From assembly GCF_000317085.1 (NCBI RefSeq), contig NC_019702.1, positions 2,014,394 to 2,078,393 of the forward strand: a DNA stretch of 64,000 nucleotides, written 5' to 3'. Each line of letters starts with the position of its first letter. The stretch's first letter is position 1. The notes under the pieces are model-generated. The model was not told the DNA's origin. It searched no databases and was given only the letters and a program-made list of their open reading frames with translations. This document shows, in pieces, positions 36,842 to 44,961 of this stretch. The stretch comes from Synechococcus sp. PCC 7502 (GTDB lineage Bacteria; Cyanobacteriota; Cyanobacteriia; Pseudanabaenales; Pseudanabaenaceae). Both the position numbers and the translations under genes were made by a program.

Positions 36842-38164
36842 TTAACTTTCTGAAGTAGGCGTAGTTGGTGATGCAGATTCAATTTCAGGAACAGTTTCTG
36901 TATTTGGATTAAATTCATTTGAACTAATAGCAGAATTTTCTTCTGAAGTTGTAGGAGAATCCTCTGTAGATATTTTAGGAGATACTACCTCAGCCTTAGC
37001 AATGATCTCTTTAGTCCGAATTAAAAGTTGTTCAGTTATAGCATCCTGATTTACTATGTCTCCCTCAGTGGGTGGGGATTCAGGCTCTGCCGTAGGAACT
37101 GTAGGTACCTCTAAATTAGTTACAACTGGCTCTGGGGGAGTAGGAATTGGAACTTCTATAGAGACTTGAATTGCTTCCGTTATTGGTGCTGATTGGGGAG
37201 CCTCTATATCTGGGGTAATAGGAACTAAGGTCTCTACTAAATTAGTTACTTCAGATTCAGGAGATTCTGCTTGTGGTTCTTTTCCATCTGATGTTAAAAC
37301 CTCTGTATCGCTTGTATTATTAACTGGATTATCAATAGCAACTTCTGGGGCGATCGCATTTGGTGCAGATACTGGCTCAACTATAGGGATAGGTTCTTCT
37401 GGGATAGTTTCAGAAACTGGTTTTGGTTGAGTAATTTCTGGTGTTTTTACTTCTGGTTTAACTGTGGGAGTATCTTTCCGTGATTGTGTTTGATCTTTAG
37501 GTTTCGGCTCTAATATCGCTTCTTGAATATGAGAATCTGAAATCAAGTATAAGAGGCGTGGCGATCGCTTACCTAGACTAGTAAAAGCCGAATTAATATT
37601 CTCTATAGGTAAAGGGTTGAGTTGATTTAAATCAGCCTCGGAACGCAAAAGCACCCTAATTGCCACCGCTCCCGCTTGCAAAAGTAAATTACTTACTAGA
37701 AAAAACGCTAACCACCAGATAATTCCAATAATTCTTAAACCGTCGGGTAATGGTAATACATTTTCAACCAAAGGCGCCCCCGCATAGATTTTACAGAAAA
37801 TGGCATCAATTAAAACCCCGAGGGCGATCGCTACTAAAACCGTTTTAAATTCCTTAACAACCGTTAAAATGCGACGTTCATTATCATCGGTTAACTCTAG
37901 GGGCTTGGCAAATAACCATACACTAAATGGCGATAGGGGCTTCCACCACTGCAAAATTACTGGTAAAGCGATCGGGGGCAACCCTAAAACTGTAATCTCT
38001 AACCATTCAGGTAAAACTGGATCACCAACGCCTAAGCCTAGCATTCCTATAACTAAGGTGAGTGGTACTGCTGCTAGCAAAGCTATGTGAAACCATAGGA
38101 AGGGTTCTGCTTTTTGATAGTTGGAATTTAAGACATTGCCATTTGATAATTCTTGTTGAGCCAT
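36842..38164 (-). CDS. Low-complexity-tail membrane protein
   Basis: A 440-residue protein of two parts. Residues 20-175 hold four membrane helices (WFHIALLAAVPLTLVIGMLGLG, LEITVLGLPPIALPVILQWW, VLVAIALGVLIDAIFCKIY, IIGIIWWLAFFLVSNLLLQAGAVAI). The C-terminal 230 residues are a Pro/Glu/Thr/Ser-rich, disordered tail with no fold. A conserved cyanobacterial family has this layout, with a conserved membrane part and a variable tail. The function is unknown. xisH follows eight bases downstream, possibly on the same transcript. Confidence 0.8.
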   Translation of the reverse strand: MAQQELSNGNVLNSNYQKAEPFLWFHIALLAAVPLTLVIGMLGLGVGDPVLPEWLEITVLGLPPIALPVILQWWKPLSPFSVWLFAKPLELTDDNERRILTVVKEFKTVLVAIALGVLIDAIFCKIYAGAPLVENVLPLPDGLRIIGIIWWLAFFLVSNLLLQAGAVAIRVLLRSEADLNQLNPLPIENINSAFTSLGKRSPRLLYLISDSHIQEAILEPKPKDQTQSRKDTPTVKPEVKTPEITQPKPVSETIPEEPIPIVEPVSAPNAIAPEVAIDNPVNNTSDTEVLTSDGKEPQAESPESEVTNLVETLVPITPDIEAPQSAPITEAIQVSIEVPIPTPPEPVVTNLEVPTVPTAEPESPPTEGDIVNQDAITEQLLIRTKEIIAKAEVVSPKISTEDSPTTSEENSAISSNEFNPNTETVPEIESASPTTPTSES

Positions 38165-38217
38165 TTAGGTTATCCAAAGAGCGTATAATTTTAAGTTACC
38201 ACGGGATAGCCTAACTC

Positions 38218-39771
38218 ATGTCTGAAACTAAAACTTCCATAGCGCAGTACTATCATGAGCGCACTAAGTATGACCCTGAAACTATTGCTACAAAGGGAAG
38301 AGCTTTGGATTGGGATCAGCAACCTTCTGCCTTTAAGGTTTATCAAGTTGGTAAGGTTTACGATCTAAAGATGTATCTGACCGAAGATACTCCAAATAAT
38401 TTTATTGCGGAAAAATGGCAACGACTCTCTCGGCTTTTGCTTTGTAGCTATGGACTAACCGCTAGAATTCGCACAGTCAACGGTGATATGTACCTGCGAT
38501 CGGCACCATCGGCGGGGGGACTCTATCCAGCAGAAGTATATATTATTGCTAATAATCGCTCATTTTTACCGCCAGGTATTTACAACTATCAGCCTCAAAC
38601 TCATGCCCTTGTGCATTTTTGGGAATCAGATCAAGTGTGGGAGCGTTTACAAGTTGCCTGCTTTACCCATCCTGTATTTAGGATTACGGATTTTGCGATC
38701 GCCACTACAGGGGTATTTTATCGATCAGCATGGCGGTACCAAGATCGGGCATATCGGCGCATTTTCCTTGATACAGGGCATTTATTAGGCAATATTGAAC
38801 TGGCAGGAGCAATTAATGATTTCCGTCCTTACCTACTCGGTGGCTTTGATGATCAGGTAGTGAATGATTTGCTGTATTTAGATAAAACCCAAGAAGGAGC
38901 GATCGCTATAATTCCCATCCTTGATTTAAAAGATGATCTACCAGCAAACTCATCTCAAATTGCCCAAATTTTGACTACTGCCCCCACTGCCCTAGCTTCT
39001 GGCACAAATACTGACTATCCCCGCCTTGCCGATGGTGAACTCTTAGGCTACTTACATCAAGCTACGGAAATTCATAGCGAAATCCAGGGGGCTGGATCGG
39101 ATTTGAAAATCGCAAAATCCCTAAATAACTTTGAGGATAAGTATAATTTTCCTTTCTGCACCAAGGTTTCAACTGTTACTAATTCTCTTAACTGGGGCAC
39201 AGAATTAGAGGACTTAGAAAGTACAATCCTAAAACGGCGTTCTACCCGTGCTTTTACAGGGGAGCCTTTAAGCCTAGAACAGTTAAATACGATTTTAGAT
39301 TTTGTCTATCAACCCATTCACTACATTAATCAGGGTTTAGATGGCGAGCCAGATTATTTCGATCTAAGTTTAATTGAAACCTTTATTGCCGTGTCTGCGG
39401 TTACAGGACTGGAAGATGGTTGCTATTACTATGCCCCAATTACTGAAGAGTTTCGCCAAATTCGCTTTAAAAACTTTCGTAAAGAGTTGCATTTTCTGTG
39501 CTTAGGACAAGACCTTGGACGAGATGCGAGTGCGGTGATTTTTCATACTGCCGACTTAAAAAAAGCTATAGAAAAGTATGGCGATCGCTCCTATCGGTAT
39601 TTACATTTGGATGCTGGACATTTAGGACAAAGATTAAATTTGGCAGCGATTCAGTTGGGCTTGGGAGTTAGCGGAATTGCAGGATTTTTTGATGATCAAG
39701 TGAATGAGGTTCTGGGTATTCCTACGGATGAGGCAGTTTTGTATATTACGACTCTGGGTTATCCAAATTAG
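38218..39771 (+). CDS. SagB-type double nitroreductase-like dehydrogenase
   Basis: A 517-residue protein with two nitroreductase-fold halves. The first (about 60-240) has SAGGLYPAEVYIIANN and a FYRSAWRYQDRAYRRIFLDTGHLLGNIELA motif. The second (about 335-517) has LKRRSTRAFTGEPLSLEQLNTILDF and YRYLHLDAGHLGQRLNLAAIQLGLG. SagB/ThcOx enzymes are FMN-dependent and oxidise azolines to azoles in peptide natural products. No cyclodehydratase or precursor peptide is near, so a stand-alone redox role in cyanobacteria is as likely. Both halves keep the Arg-Ser-type FMN-site residues only in part. Confidence 0.85.
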   Translation: MSETKTSIAQYYHERTKYDPETIATKGRALDWDQQPSAFKVYQVGKVYDLKMYLTEDTPNNFIAEKWQRLSRLLLCSYGLTARIRTVNGDMYLRSAPSAGGLYPAEVYIIANNRSFLPPGIYNYQPQTHALVHFWESDQVWERLQVACFTHPVFRITDFAIATTGVFYRSAWRYQDRAYRRIFLDTGHLLGNIELAGAINDFRPYLLGGFDDQVVNDLLYLDKTQEGAIAIIPILDLKDDLPANSSQIAQILTTAPTALASGTNTDYPRLADGELLGYLHQATEIHSEIQGAGSDLKIAKSLNNFEDKYNFPFCTKVSTVTNSLNWGTELEDLESTILKRRSTRAFTGEPLSLEQLNTILDFVYQPIHYINQGLDGEPDYFDLSLIETFIAVSAVTGLEDGCYYYAPITEEFRQIRFKNFRKELHFLCLGQDLGRDASAVIFHTADLKKAIEKYGDRSYRYLHLDAGHLGQRLNLAAIQLGLGVSGIAGFFDDQVNEVLGIPTDEAVLYITTLGYPN

Positions 39772-39887
39772 TTGCTATTTTTAGGATGTTTAGAAAGAGA
39801 TCTCCATTGTAACAATAAGCAAAGCCTTGTGTCTGTCCGCTAAAATATACCCATAAAGTTTGGTTGATTACTGGTTGATTAATAATT

Positions 39888-41123
39888 ATGTCCGATCGCC
39901 TAAAAACTTTCCGCAAACTCATGTCGTCTTTTGAAGGTAGTTCTAATCCTCAACGGGCGATCGAAAAGGGATTTTATATTGATTTACCTAATAATCCTGT
40001 AGGGGAAATTGCTCGGCGGGTGGAATTGCGTCCATCATCAGTGCATCTTTTATTGGGCGGCATCGGTTCAGGTAAAACCACCCAATTACTACTGGCTACA
40101 GAAAGACTCAATACCCTAGAGGATATAAAAGCGATCTATGTTGATATCACTCTCTACACTGATATATCTGACCTTCAACCTGGTGCATTAATAGCGATCG
40201 CTGCATTAGAACTTCTGAAATTATTAGATGAAGAGAAAATAACTTATCCAGAACGATACAGAAAAACAATAAATGATATTGCGCTTGGATACACTGAAAC
40301 TAGAGAAGTTCTTTCTTTAGAGCAAATGATTGCACAAAGAAGTATAAGAATGACTATAAACGCTCCAAGAACTGAAGTTATTCAGCACAAAGGGCTTTTA
40401 GAAAGAAAAACAGAAAATGGTAGTAATGATCTAACAAGAACATTTTTTAAAATTGGTGAGAAAGTTAGAGAAACACTTGGCAAAAAAATCACTTTCTTTT
40501 TTGATGGATTGGATCGACTTAGTAACTCTCAGATTTTTATTAATTCAGCGTTGAAAGATGCGATCGAGATGAAGAAGTTTGGCTTTGGATCTGCACTAGT
40601 TGGTTCTGTAATTACAGCATACAAAGAGAGAGAAACTATTGAAAGCTTTGCGGGTGAGTTGTACTACATACCATATTTAGATGTTGAAGAACATGATGAA
40701 GCCTCTAAATTCTTTACAAATATTTTGGCAAAGCGAGATACCGATAATTTTATTACCGAGTCAACTAGAGCATTATTAATTTCTAATTCGGGAGGGGTTT
40801 TACGCGATCTAATGTCATTAGCTCAATCTGCCATTGAAGAAGCTTATTTTGATGGCTCTGAAAATATTGATTTAGTTCACGTTGAAAAAGCAGTTTGGTC
40901 TTTAACTCGTTCAAAAGTGGCAGGTTTAACTAAGGAAGGGTTAGAAACCATCAAACAAGTTTTAGCAGGGAAAAATTTCTTTCCCCAAACCCCAGAAGAT
41001 TTGGAACTATTGGTTGGCGGCTATATTTTAGAGTACAGATTTCCGTTTAGACGCTTTGCTGTTCACCCAGTTATAGCCAAATATATTTCAACTCAAATTA
41101 CTGTGAGTGTTGTAAGTGGATAA
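39888..41123 (+). CDS. P-loop (AAA/STAND-like) ATPase, first gene of a three-gene cassette
   Basis: A 411-residue ATPase. Walker A is GGIGSGKTT (residues 57-65) and Walker B-like FFFDGLDRL is at 203-211. A sensor-like SNSGGVLRDLMSLAQSAIEEA near 305 and a winged-helix-like C-terminus follow. The general plan (DGLDRL, ALVGSV, SGGVLRDL) resembles KAP/STAND or ORC-like NTPases that regulate partner effectors. The downstream gene starts with GTG eight bases inside this gene's end, and the third overlaps the second by 17 bases, so the three proteins are made together. I do not recognise a named system. A signalling or defence role is inference. Confidence 0.75.
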   Translation: MSDRLKTFRKLMSSFEGSSNPQRAIEKGFYIDLPNNPVGEIARRVELRPSSVHLLLGGIGSGKTTQLLLATERLNTLEDIKAIYVDITLYTDISDLQPGALIAIAALELLKLLDEEKITYPERYRKTINDIALGYTETREVLSLEQMIAQRSIRMTINAPRTEVIQHKGLLERKTENGSNDLTRTFFKIGEKVRETLGKKITFFFDGLDRLSNSQIFINSALKDAIEMKKFGFGSALVGSVITAYKERETIESFAGELYYIPYLDVEEHDEASKFFTNILAKRDTDNFITESTRALLISNSGGVLRDLMSLAQSAIEEAYFDGSENIDLVHVEKAVWSLTRSKVAGLTKEGLETIKQVLAGKNFFPQTPEDLELLVGGYILEYRFPFRRFAVHPVIAKYISTQITVSVVSG

Positions 41124-41709
41124 ATTATCTTTAGATGAGTTATTGATTAAAAGGATTATCCATCTTGATAGTAATATTTGGGCAGTGCTGGTAGTGAAAT
41201 CTGAGGATATACCCTCTACAGTTGTGGACTTACAAGATACTCTGGAAATTTTTATTAAGTCTGAGATTGCCGTTATTTCTGGTCAAAATGGCGTAAGAGA
41301 ACTCATAGAACAAGTTAAAAAAGCAGAGCAAGACTATATCCTACTTTGGCAATTAGAATTATGGCAAACTGCGGACTGGAAATCTTTTGATGCGTTACGA
41401 AGCCGTTTGGATAAAGGTGACAAAGGCGGACTAATTTTGCTTACCGAGGAATCTACATATTCGTTGCTACATAATGCGCCTAATTTTGCTAGTTGGCTAG
41501 GTGCAAAGGTTTTTTACTTTGAAAAAGATGCAGAAATATTAACTGAGGAAGAAGCTCATATTCGACTTAGTGCTTTACAAGAGTGGACTGGAAAATCCAA
41601 TGATGAGGTAATTAAATTAGCTGAAAACCTTCAACTTCCTCACGATCCTGAATACGCCGAGTGGTTAATTTTACTAAATCGAGGAGATTTGCTTGAGCAA
41701 CAAAAGTAG
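41116..41709 (+). CDS. Unknown protein, second gene of the ATPase cassette
   Basis: A 197-residue soluble protein with start GTG 41116, overlapping the ATPase gene by eight bases. It has an alpha/beta look, with hydrophobic strands WAVLVVK, YILLWQLELW and GGLILLTEES in an order reminiscent of a Rossmann or receiver-like fold. The segment LLHNAPNFASWLGAKVFYFE follows, and a helical C-terminus (EEEAHIRLSALQEWTG) ends it. No catalytic motif is recognised. Its conservation with the ATPase and the third protein would be the test of whether it is a core part of the cassette. Confidence 0.65.
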   Translation: MDKLSLDELLIKRIIHLDSNIWAVLVVKSEDIPSTVVDLQDTLEIFIKSEIAVISGQNGVRELIEQVKKAEQDYILLWQLELWQTADWKSFDALRSRLDKGDKGGLILLTEESTYSLLHNAPNFASWLGAKVFYFEKDAEILTEEEAHIRLSALQEWTGKSNDEVIKLAENLQLPHDPEYAEWLILLNRGDLLEQQK

Positions 41710-42259
41710 CTGGAAGGAAATGTGTAAAGAAATTCAGAGTCGCTCATTTGATCACACTCCACTTGAAGTAAAAAATGCCAAGACTTTAAGAGCAGAAATT
41801 TTAAACATTCTCAATTTAGCTTCAGGTAAAAAGATTCTATCCAATAAACCTGATGAAATCATTAAATTACTAAAGCTTCAAGATTCATCTGAAGTCAAAC
41901 AAAAAGGATATTCTGAAATTTTGGGAGGAGCCAAGAACTTTAAGCGTAATCCAGAAATTCCACATTTCAAGCTCCATAGCGGCTGCTGGTTCGATTTTGC
42001 AATTACCCTTGATGAAACAATCACACCTGCTCAAATAATTGCTTTCGATTTTGAGATCCGCTATCCTCCTGAAGTTTCAAAATGGTTTTTAAGATTTGAT
42101 CTCAACTTGCCAGATCATGACAATGATGTCAAAAATATGCGCTTTCACTTTCATCCCAGCAATGATGACATCATGATTCATAGCCCGCCGATGTCACCGC
42201 TAGAGATCCTTCATTTATTTTTGTATGGGATAGAGATTCCTGAAAAGCAACGTTCTTAG
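41693..42259 (+). CDS. Unknown protein, third gene of the ATPase cassette
   Basis: A 188-residue protein starting within the previous gene (17-base overlap); the start is probably TTG 41693. The N-terminal half is helical and basic. The C-terminal half has a beta-rich segment and ends with FHFHPSNDDIMIHSPPMSPLEILHLFLYGIEIP, whose HxHP plus SPPMSPLEIL arrangement looks like a conserved motif, possibly metal-binding or nuclease-like. I do not recognise the family. As the terminal gene of an ATPase-led overlap cassette it is the most likely effector, by position only. Confidence 0.6.
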   Translation: MSNKSSWKEMCKEIQSRSFDHTPLEVKNAKTLRAEILNILNLASGKKILSNKPDEIIKLLKLQDSSEVKQKGYSEILGGAKNFKRNPEIPHFKLHSGCWFDFAITLDETITPAQIIAFDFEIRYPPEVSKWFLRFDLNLPDHDNDVKNMRFHFHPSNDDIMIHSPPMSPLEILHLFLYGIEIPEKQRS

Positions 42260-42287
42260 CAAGTTTATTTCCGACCTGAGTTAGGTC

Positions 42288-42710
42288 TTATTTATGGCGT
42301 TTTATCTCAAGCCACTGTTGCAAAATTAAAGCTGCTGCCTTGCGATCAATTAGTGCCTTGTTATCTCTTGGCGAAATTCCTGAGTTCATCATCATTTGCT
42401 CTGCTTCAAAGGAGGTAAGGCGTTCATCCATAAACTCTAAATCTAGTTCTAAATGTTTAGCGGCACTGTAGGCAAATTTCTGTACATGCTTTGCCTGATA
42501 GCCAATACTACCGTCCATATTGTAGGGTAGCCCCACAACTAAGATATTAACTTCTCGTTCTATGACTAATTGTTGAAGTTCTGCCATATCCTGTTGCCAA
42601 GACTTGCGAAAAATAGTTGTGATCCCGTGGGCAATCAAGCCTGTGCGATCGCATCCTGCCACACCAATCCGTTTACGACCCACATCTAAGCCTAATGCTG
42701 CTACGATCAA
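42288..42710 (-). CDS. ruvX: Putative pre-16S rRNA nuclease / Holliday junction resolvase YqgF
   Basis: A 140-residue RuvX/YqgF with an RNase H-like fold. ALGLDVGRKRIGVAGCD carries the first catalytic Asp, ILVVGLPYNMDGSIG and FMDERLTSFEAEQMM the Glu region, and NKALIDRKAAALILQQWL the last Asp. The start is TTG 42710, as no ATG or GTG fits the N-terminal strand. In bacteria YqgF is implicated in 16S rRNA 5' processing and in resolving DNA junctions. It is convergent with the ATPase cassette, 28 bases away. Confidence 0.92.
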   Translation of the reverse strand: MIVAALGLDVGRKRIGVAGCDRTGLIAHGITTIFRKSWQQDMAELQQLVIEREVNILVVGLPYNMDGSIGYQAKHVQKFAYSAAKHLELDLEFMDERLTSFEAEQMMMNSGISPRDNKALIDRKAAALILQQWLEIKRHK

Positions 42711-42804
42711 TTACTTTTCCAAATAATTTATAAGCTTATTTTACATCTGTAATTTATACAAAATTTATACGACTAATATTGAGAGTTATCTAGCTTGAAG
42801 CCTA

Positions 42805-42827
42805 ATTATACCAAATCGAGGAGTATA
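42805..42827. mobile_element. IS630 left-end remnant
   Basis: Twenty-three bases beginning ATTATACCAAATCG, of which the element part matches the left end of the IS630 copy at 7403 with one mismatch, including the upstream TATA. The element is cut immediately by the IS5 insertion. No IS630 transposase sequence follows on the far side, so the rest of this copy was deleted. Confidence 0.7.
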
Positions 42828-42874
42828 GAGCCTGTTTCATATCTATTATGAGCAAGATTTATGATGCTTAGAAA

Positions 42875-43186
42875 ATGCTAAATCCATACTCAAGTAGCCT
42901 AACAGATAAAGAATGGGAAATTATAGAACCATTGCTCCCAAAGAAAAAGCAAACTAGACCGCCAACTTGGACAAAAAGACAAATTTTAGACGGCATACTC
43001 TACCAACTCAAAAACGGTTGTAATTGGCGAGATATGCCCCGAGACTTACCACCATTCTCTACAGTGTATCGATACTACAAGGAGTGGAAAGATACAGGTA
43101 CATTTACTGCGATTATGGAAGCTTTGCATGCAACAGCCCGTGAACAGTCAAAAAAAATCAAAATGGACAACTTTAATCATCATTGA
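42875..43186 (+). CDS. IS5-family transposase, first frame (OrfA), copy 2
   Basis: A 103-residue N-terminal transposase frame, nearly identical to that of copy 1 (for example MEALHATAREQ in place of METLHSTAREQ). It ends beyond the eight-A run in the same way. On its own it lacks the catalytic residues. It may still bind the ends and interfere with copy 1, which is a possibility only. Confidence 0.8.
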   Translation: MLNPYSSSLTDKEWEIIEPLLPKKKQTRPPTWTKRQILDGILYQLKNGCNWRDMPRDLPPFSTVYRYYKEWKDTGTFTAIMEALHATAREQSKKIKMDNFNHH

Positions 43187-43708
43187 CTCACAAGCAGTGA
43201 AAAATACTTGTAATGCAAGTATAGAATCCAAGGGCTTCTGCTCCTACAAAGCAACTAACGGGATCAAAAGACATTTAGCCGTTGACACTCTGGGTATTTA
43301 ACAAGAGCAAATGTATCAGATGACCAAGGACTGATTGAGATGTTAACGTTTAACATTGATTACTTCAAATCGAAGCCAGATGACATTACCCTAACTACGA
43401 TATTGCTGGATAGTGGTTATCATATCGAAAAATTGACGACTGATTTACAGAAGGTTTATCCTGAGATTATGACTAAGATTAGGTTTGAAATTTCTCCTAA
43501 GGTATCAAAGCAACAGAAGGCAGAAAAAGGTCTGTCTGGGTTTGTAGTTGTGCCGACAAGGTGGGTAATTGAAAGGTCAAATGCTTGGGTTGAAAGATGC
43601 AAAATCTTAGTTAAGAACTTTGAGAGAACTCTCGTTAATGCTACAGCTAAACTCAATCTTTGCTTTATTCGCTTGATGCTAAAAAGAATTGCTACTCATG
43701 AGATATGA
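43187..43708 (+). pseudogene. IS5-family transposase, second frame (OrfB), copy 2, broken by a 16-base deletion
   Basis: The second frame begins after the A run (IIIDSQAVKNTCNAS...), keeps the first catalytic Asp, and then shifts at the 16-base deletion and stops within two codons. The rest of the DDE domain is open from an internal ATG at 43340 to 43708, with the second Asp and the Glu. No fused active transposase can be made. Copy 2 could only move with help from copy 1. Confidence 0.85.
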
Positions 43709-43717
43709 AACAGGCTC

Positions 43718-43885
43718 TACATTGCAGAGGATATGAAGGCAGGTGATATATTCACCAATGAAAATCTCAGGGCAATTCGTCCAGGCTTTGGTTTGCCACC
43801 AAAATATTATGATGTCATCATTGGTAAGCAGATTTCAAGGGATGTAAAACTTGGAGAGCCTCTAAGCTGGGATTTATTGACATAA
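43718..43885 (+). pseudogene. PseI/NeuB-type synthase, C-terminal SAF-domain fragment
   Basis: Fifty-five codons in frame from the IS5 end to TAA 43883: YIAEDMKAGDIFTNENLRAIRPGFGLPPKYYDVIIGKQISRDVKLGEPLSWDLL. This is the SAF (antifreeze-like) C-terminal domain of pseudaminic or N-acetylneuraminic acid synthases; the RPGFGLPPKYYD segment is diagnostic. The catalytic TIM barrel is absent and no other nonulosonate gene is in the window. The pathway was therefore lost or lies elsewhere after rearrangement. Confidence 0.75.
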
Positions 43886-43895
43886 GACTTTTTAC

Positions 43896-44360
43896 TTAAT
43901 TACAGCCTGCAACGGATACAGTATAAGTATTACCAATGGCATTAATTCCACCAACAAATACATTGACCTGAAACGGCTCGCCCTGCGATCGGGGGATGCC
44001 TTCTAACCTTAGGGGTTGTCGTACTTTAACTGCCACATTGTCTCTTTTATCTACTTCCGTACTGCTATTGTCGCTGTATTTTAGGTTTAATTTCACATCA
44101 TAGTTGGCATTATTTTCAGGAATAATAGTTGCTACATAGCGATTAAAAGAACGCCCACCCGTCACAGCAAAATCAGTATTCCAATTATTATTAGTTACGA
44201 GTGTACTAATAGGAGAAACAGTTTTTTGTACTTTAGTACCATTAGCTCCGATGACTTTAAGGGCAGAACAGGTTTCAGCTTGGATAGGAAGAGCAAAAGA
44301 TAAGCCTAGAAGTAGTCCTGTAAGTCCTAAAACCGTGATTTGTGTTGAATTTGATAACAT
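43896..44360 (-). CDS. Exported protein of unknown function
   Basis: A 154-residue protein with a signal peptide (VLGLTGLLLGLSFALPIQAETCS). The mature part is rich in Asn, Val and Thr, has Cys residues near each end (ETCSALK and VAGCN), and a repeated beta-strand look (WNTDFAVTGGRSFNRYVATIIPENNANYDVKLNLKYSDNSS). No family recognised. It is the last of nine minus-strand genes that all encode small surface, membrane or helical proteins. Confidence 0.7.
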   Translation of the reverse strand: MLSNSTQITVLGLTGLLLGLSFALPIQAETCSALKVIGANGTKVQKTVSPISTLVTNNNWNTDFAVTGGRSFNRYVATIIPENNANYDVKLNLKYSDNSSTEVDKRDNVAVKVRQPLRLEGIPRSQGEPFQVNVFVGGINAIGNTYTVSVAGCN

Positions 44361-44407
44361 ATAAATCTCCTTAAAATTATAAAATTATGCGATATTTCAG
44401 AAGCATT

Positions 44408-44902
44408 TTAGGCTCTTGATAAAACGGCTTGGAGTTTTGCTTCGTCATCATAGGAAAGCGAAGTTTTCAGAACTTTACCTTCAAATTTGCTGAGGTCTTC
44501 TAAGACTTTATCGGAAGTGGCTTTTCTCACTAATACAAAAATTGCAGAGGTACCGGGTTCGATCGCTTTGCCCACATCTCGGATAAAGTTATCATCAATC
44601 CCAATATCTATTAATGATCCTGAAACTGCGCCTGCTAATGCCCCAACTGCCCCAATTGCCCAACCCAAGAGGGGATTAAAAAAGATTAAACCAAATAGTA
44701 GTCCCCAAAATCCCCCACTTAATGCGCCTGAAGTCACAAGTTCTTGAGTTTGTTTGATTTTTACTTTTCCTTCATTGTCCCGAATTACGATCGCCGCATC
44801 TTCTAAATCTATTAAATGTTCCCGTTGGAGCTTTCGGAGTTCTAGGATTACCTGATCAGCCGTGAATTCATCCTTAAAACCAACCGCAATTAGACTACTC
44901 AT
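44408..44902 (-). CDS. DUF1269 membrane protein
   Basis: A 164-residue DUF1269 protein, recognisable by SLIAVGFKDEFTADQVILELRKLQREHLIDLEDAAIVIRDNEGKVKIKQTQELVTSGALSGGFWGLLFGLIFFNPLLGWAIGAVGALAGAVSGSLIDIGIDDNFIRDVGKAI. A Gly-rich hairpin of two membrane helices (about 60-98) interrupts a ferredoxin-like domain. The family is often found with stress-induced envelope genes. No enzymatic function is known. Confidence 0.88.
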   Translation of the reverse strand: MSSLIAVGFKDEFTADQVILELRKLQREHLIDLEDAAIVIRDNEGKVKIKQTQELVTSGALSGGFWGLLFGLIFFNPLLGWAIGAVGALAGAVSGSLIDIGIDDNFIRDVGKAIEPGTSAIFVLVRKATSDKVLEDLSKFEGKVLKTSLSYDDEAKLQAVLSRA

Positions 44903-44961
44903 ATATTTTCCTACTTAGATTATTGGAGATGATTGGAAGCGTAAATTTTCCTATTCATTTG

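Larger units (their letters stand above)
42828..43717 (+). mobile_element. IS5-family insertion sequence, copy 2 (890 bp, defective)
   Basis: Has the same terminal inverted repeats as copy 1 (GAGCCTGTTTCATATCT and complement) but in the opposite orientation. It is exactly 16 bases shorter, because 16 bases after GACACTCTGGG, coding for FPFFTY in copy 1, are missing. This breaks the second transposase frame. The flanks read GTATA and TACATT, so only TA is shared. The flanking sequences come from different sources (IS630 end and pseI-like gene), which points to an adjacent deletion or recombination. Confidence 0.88.
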
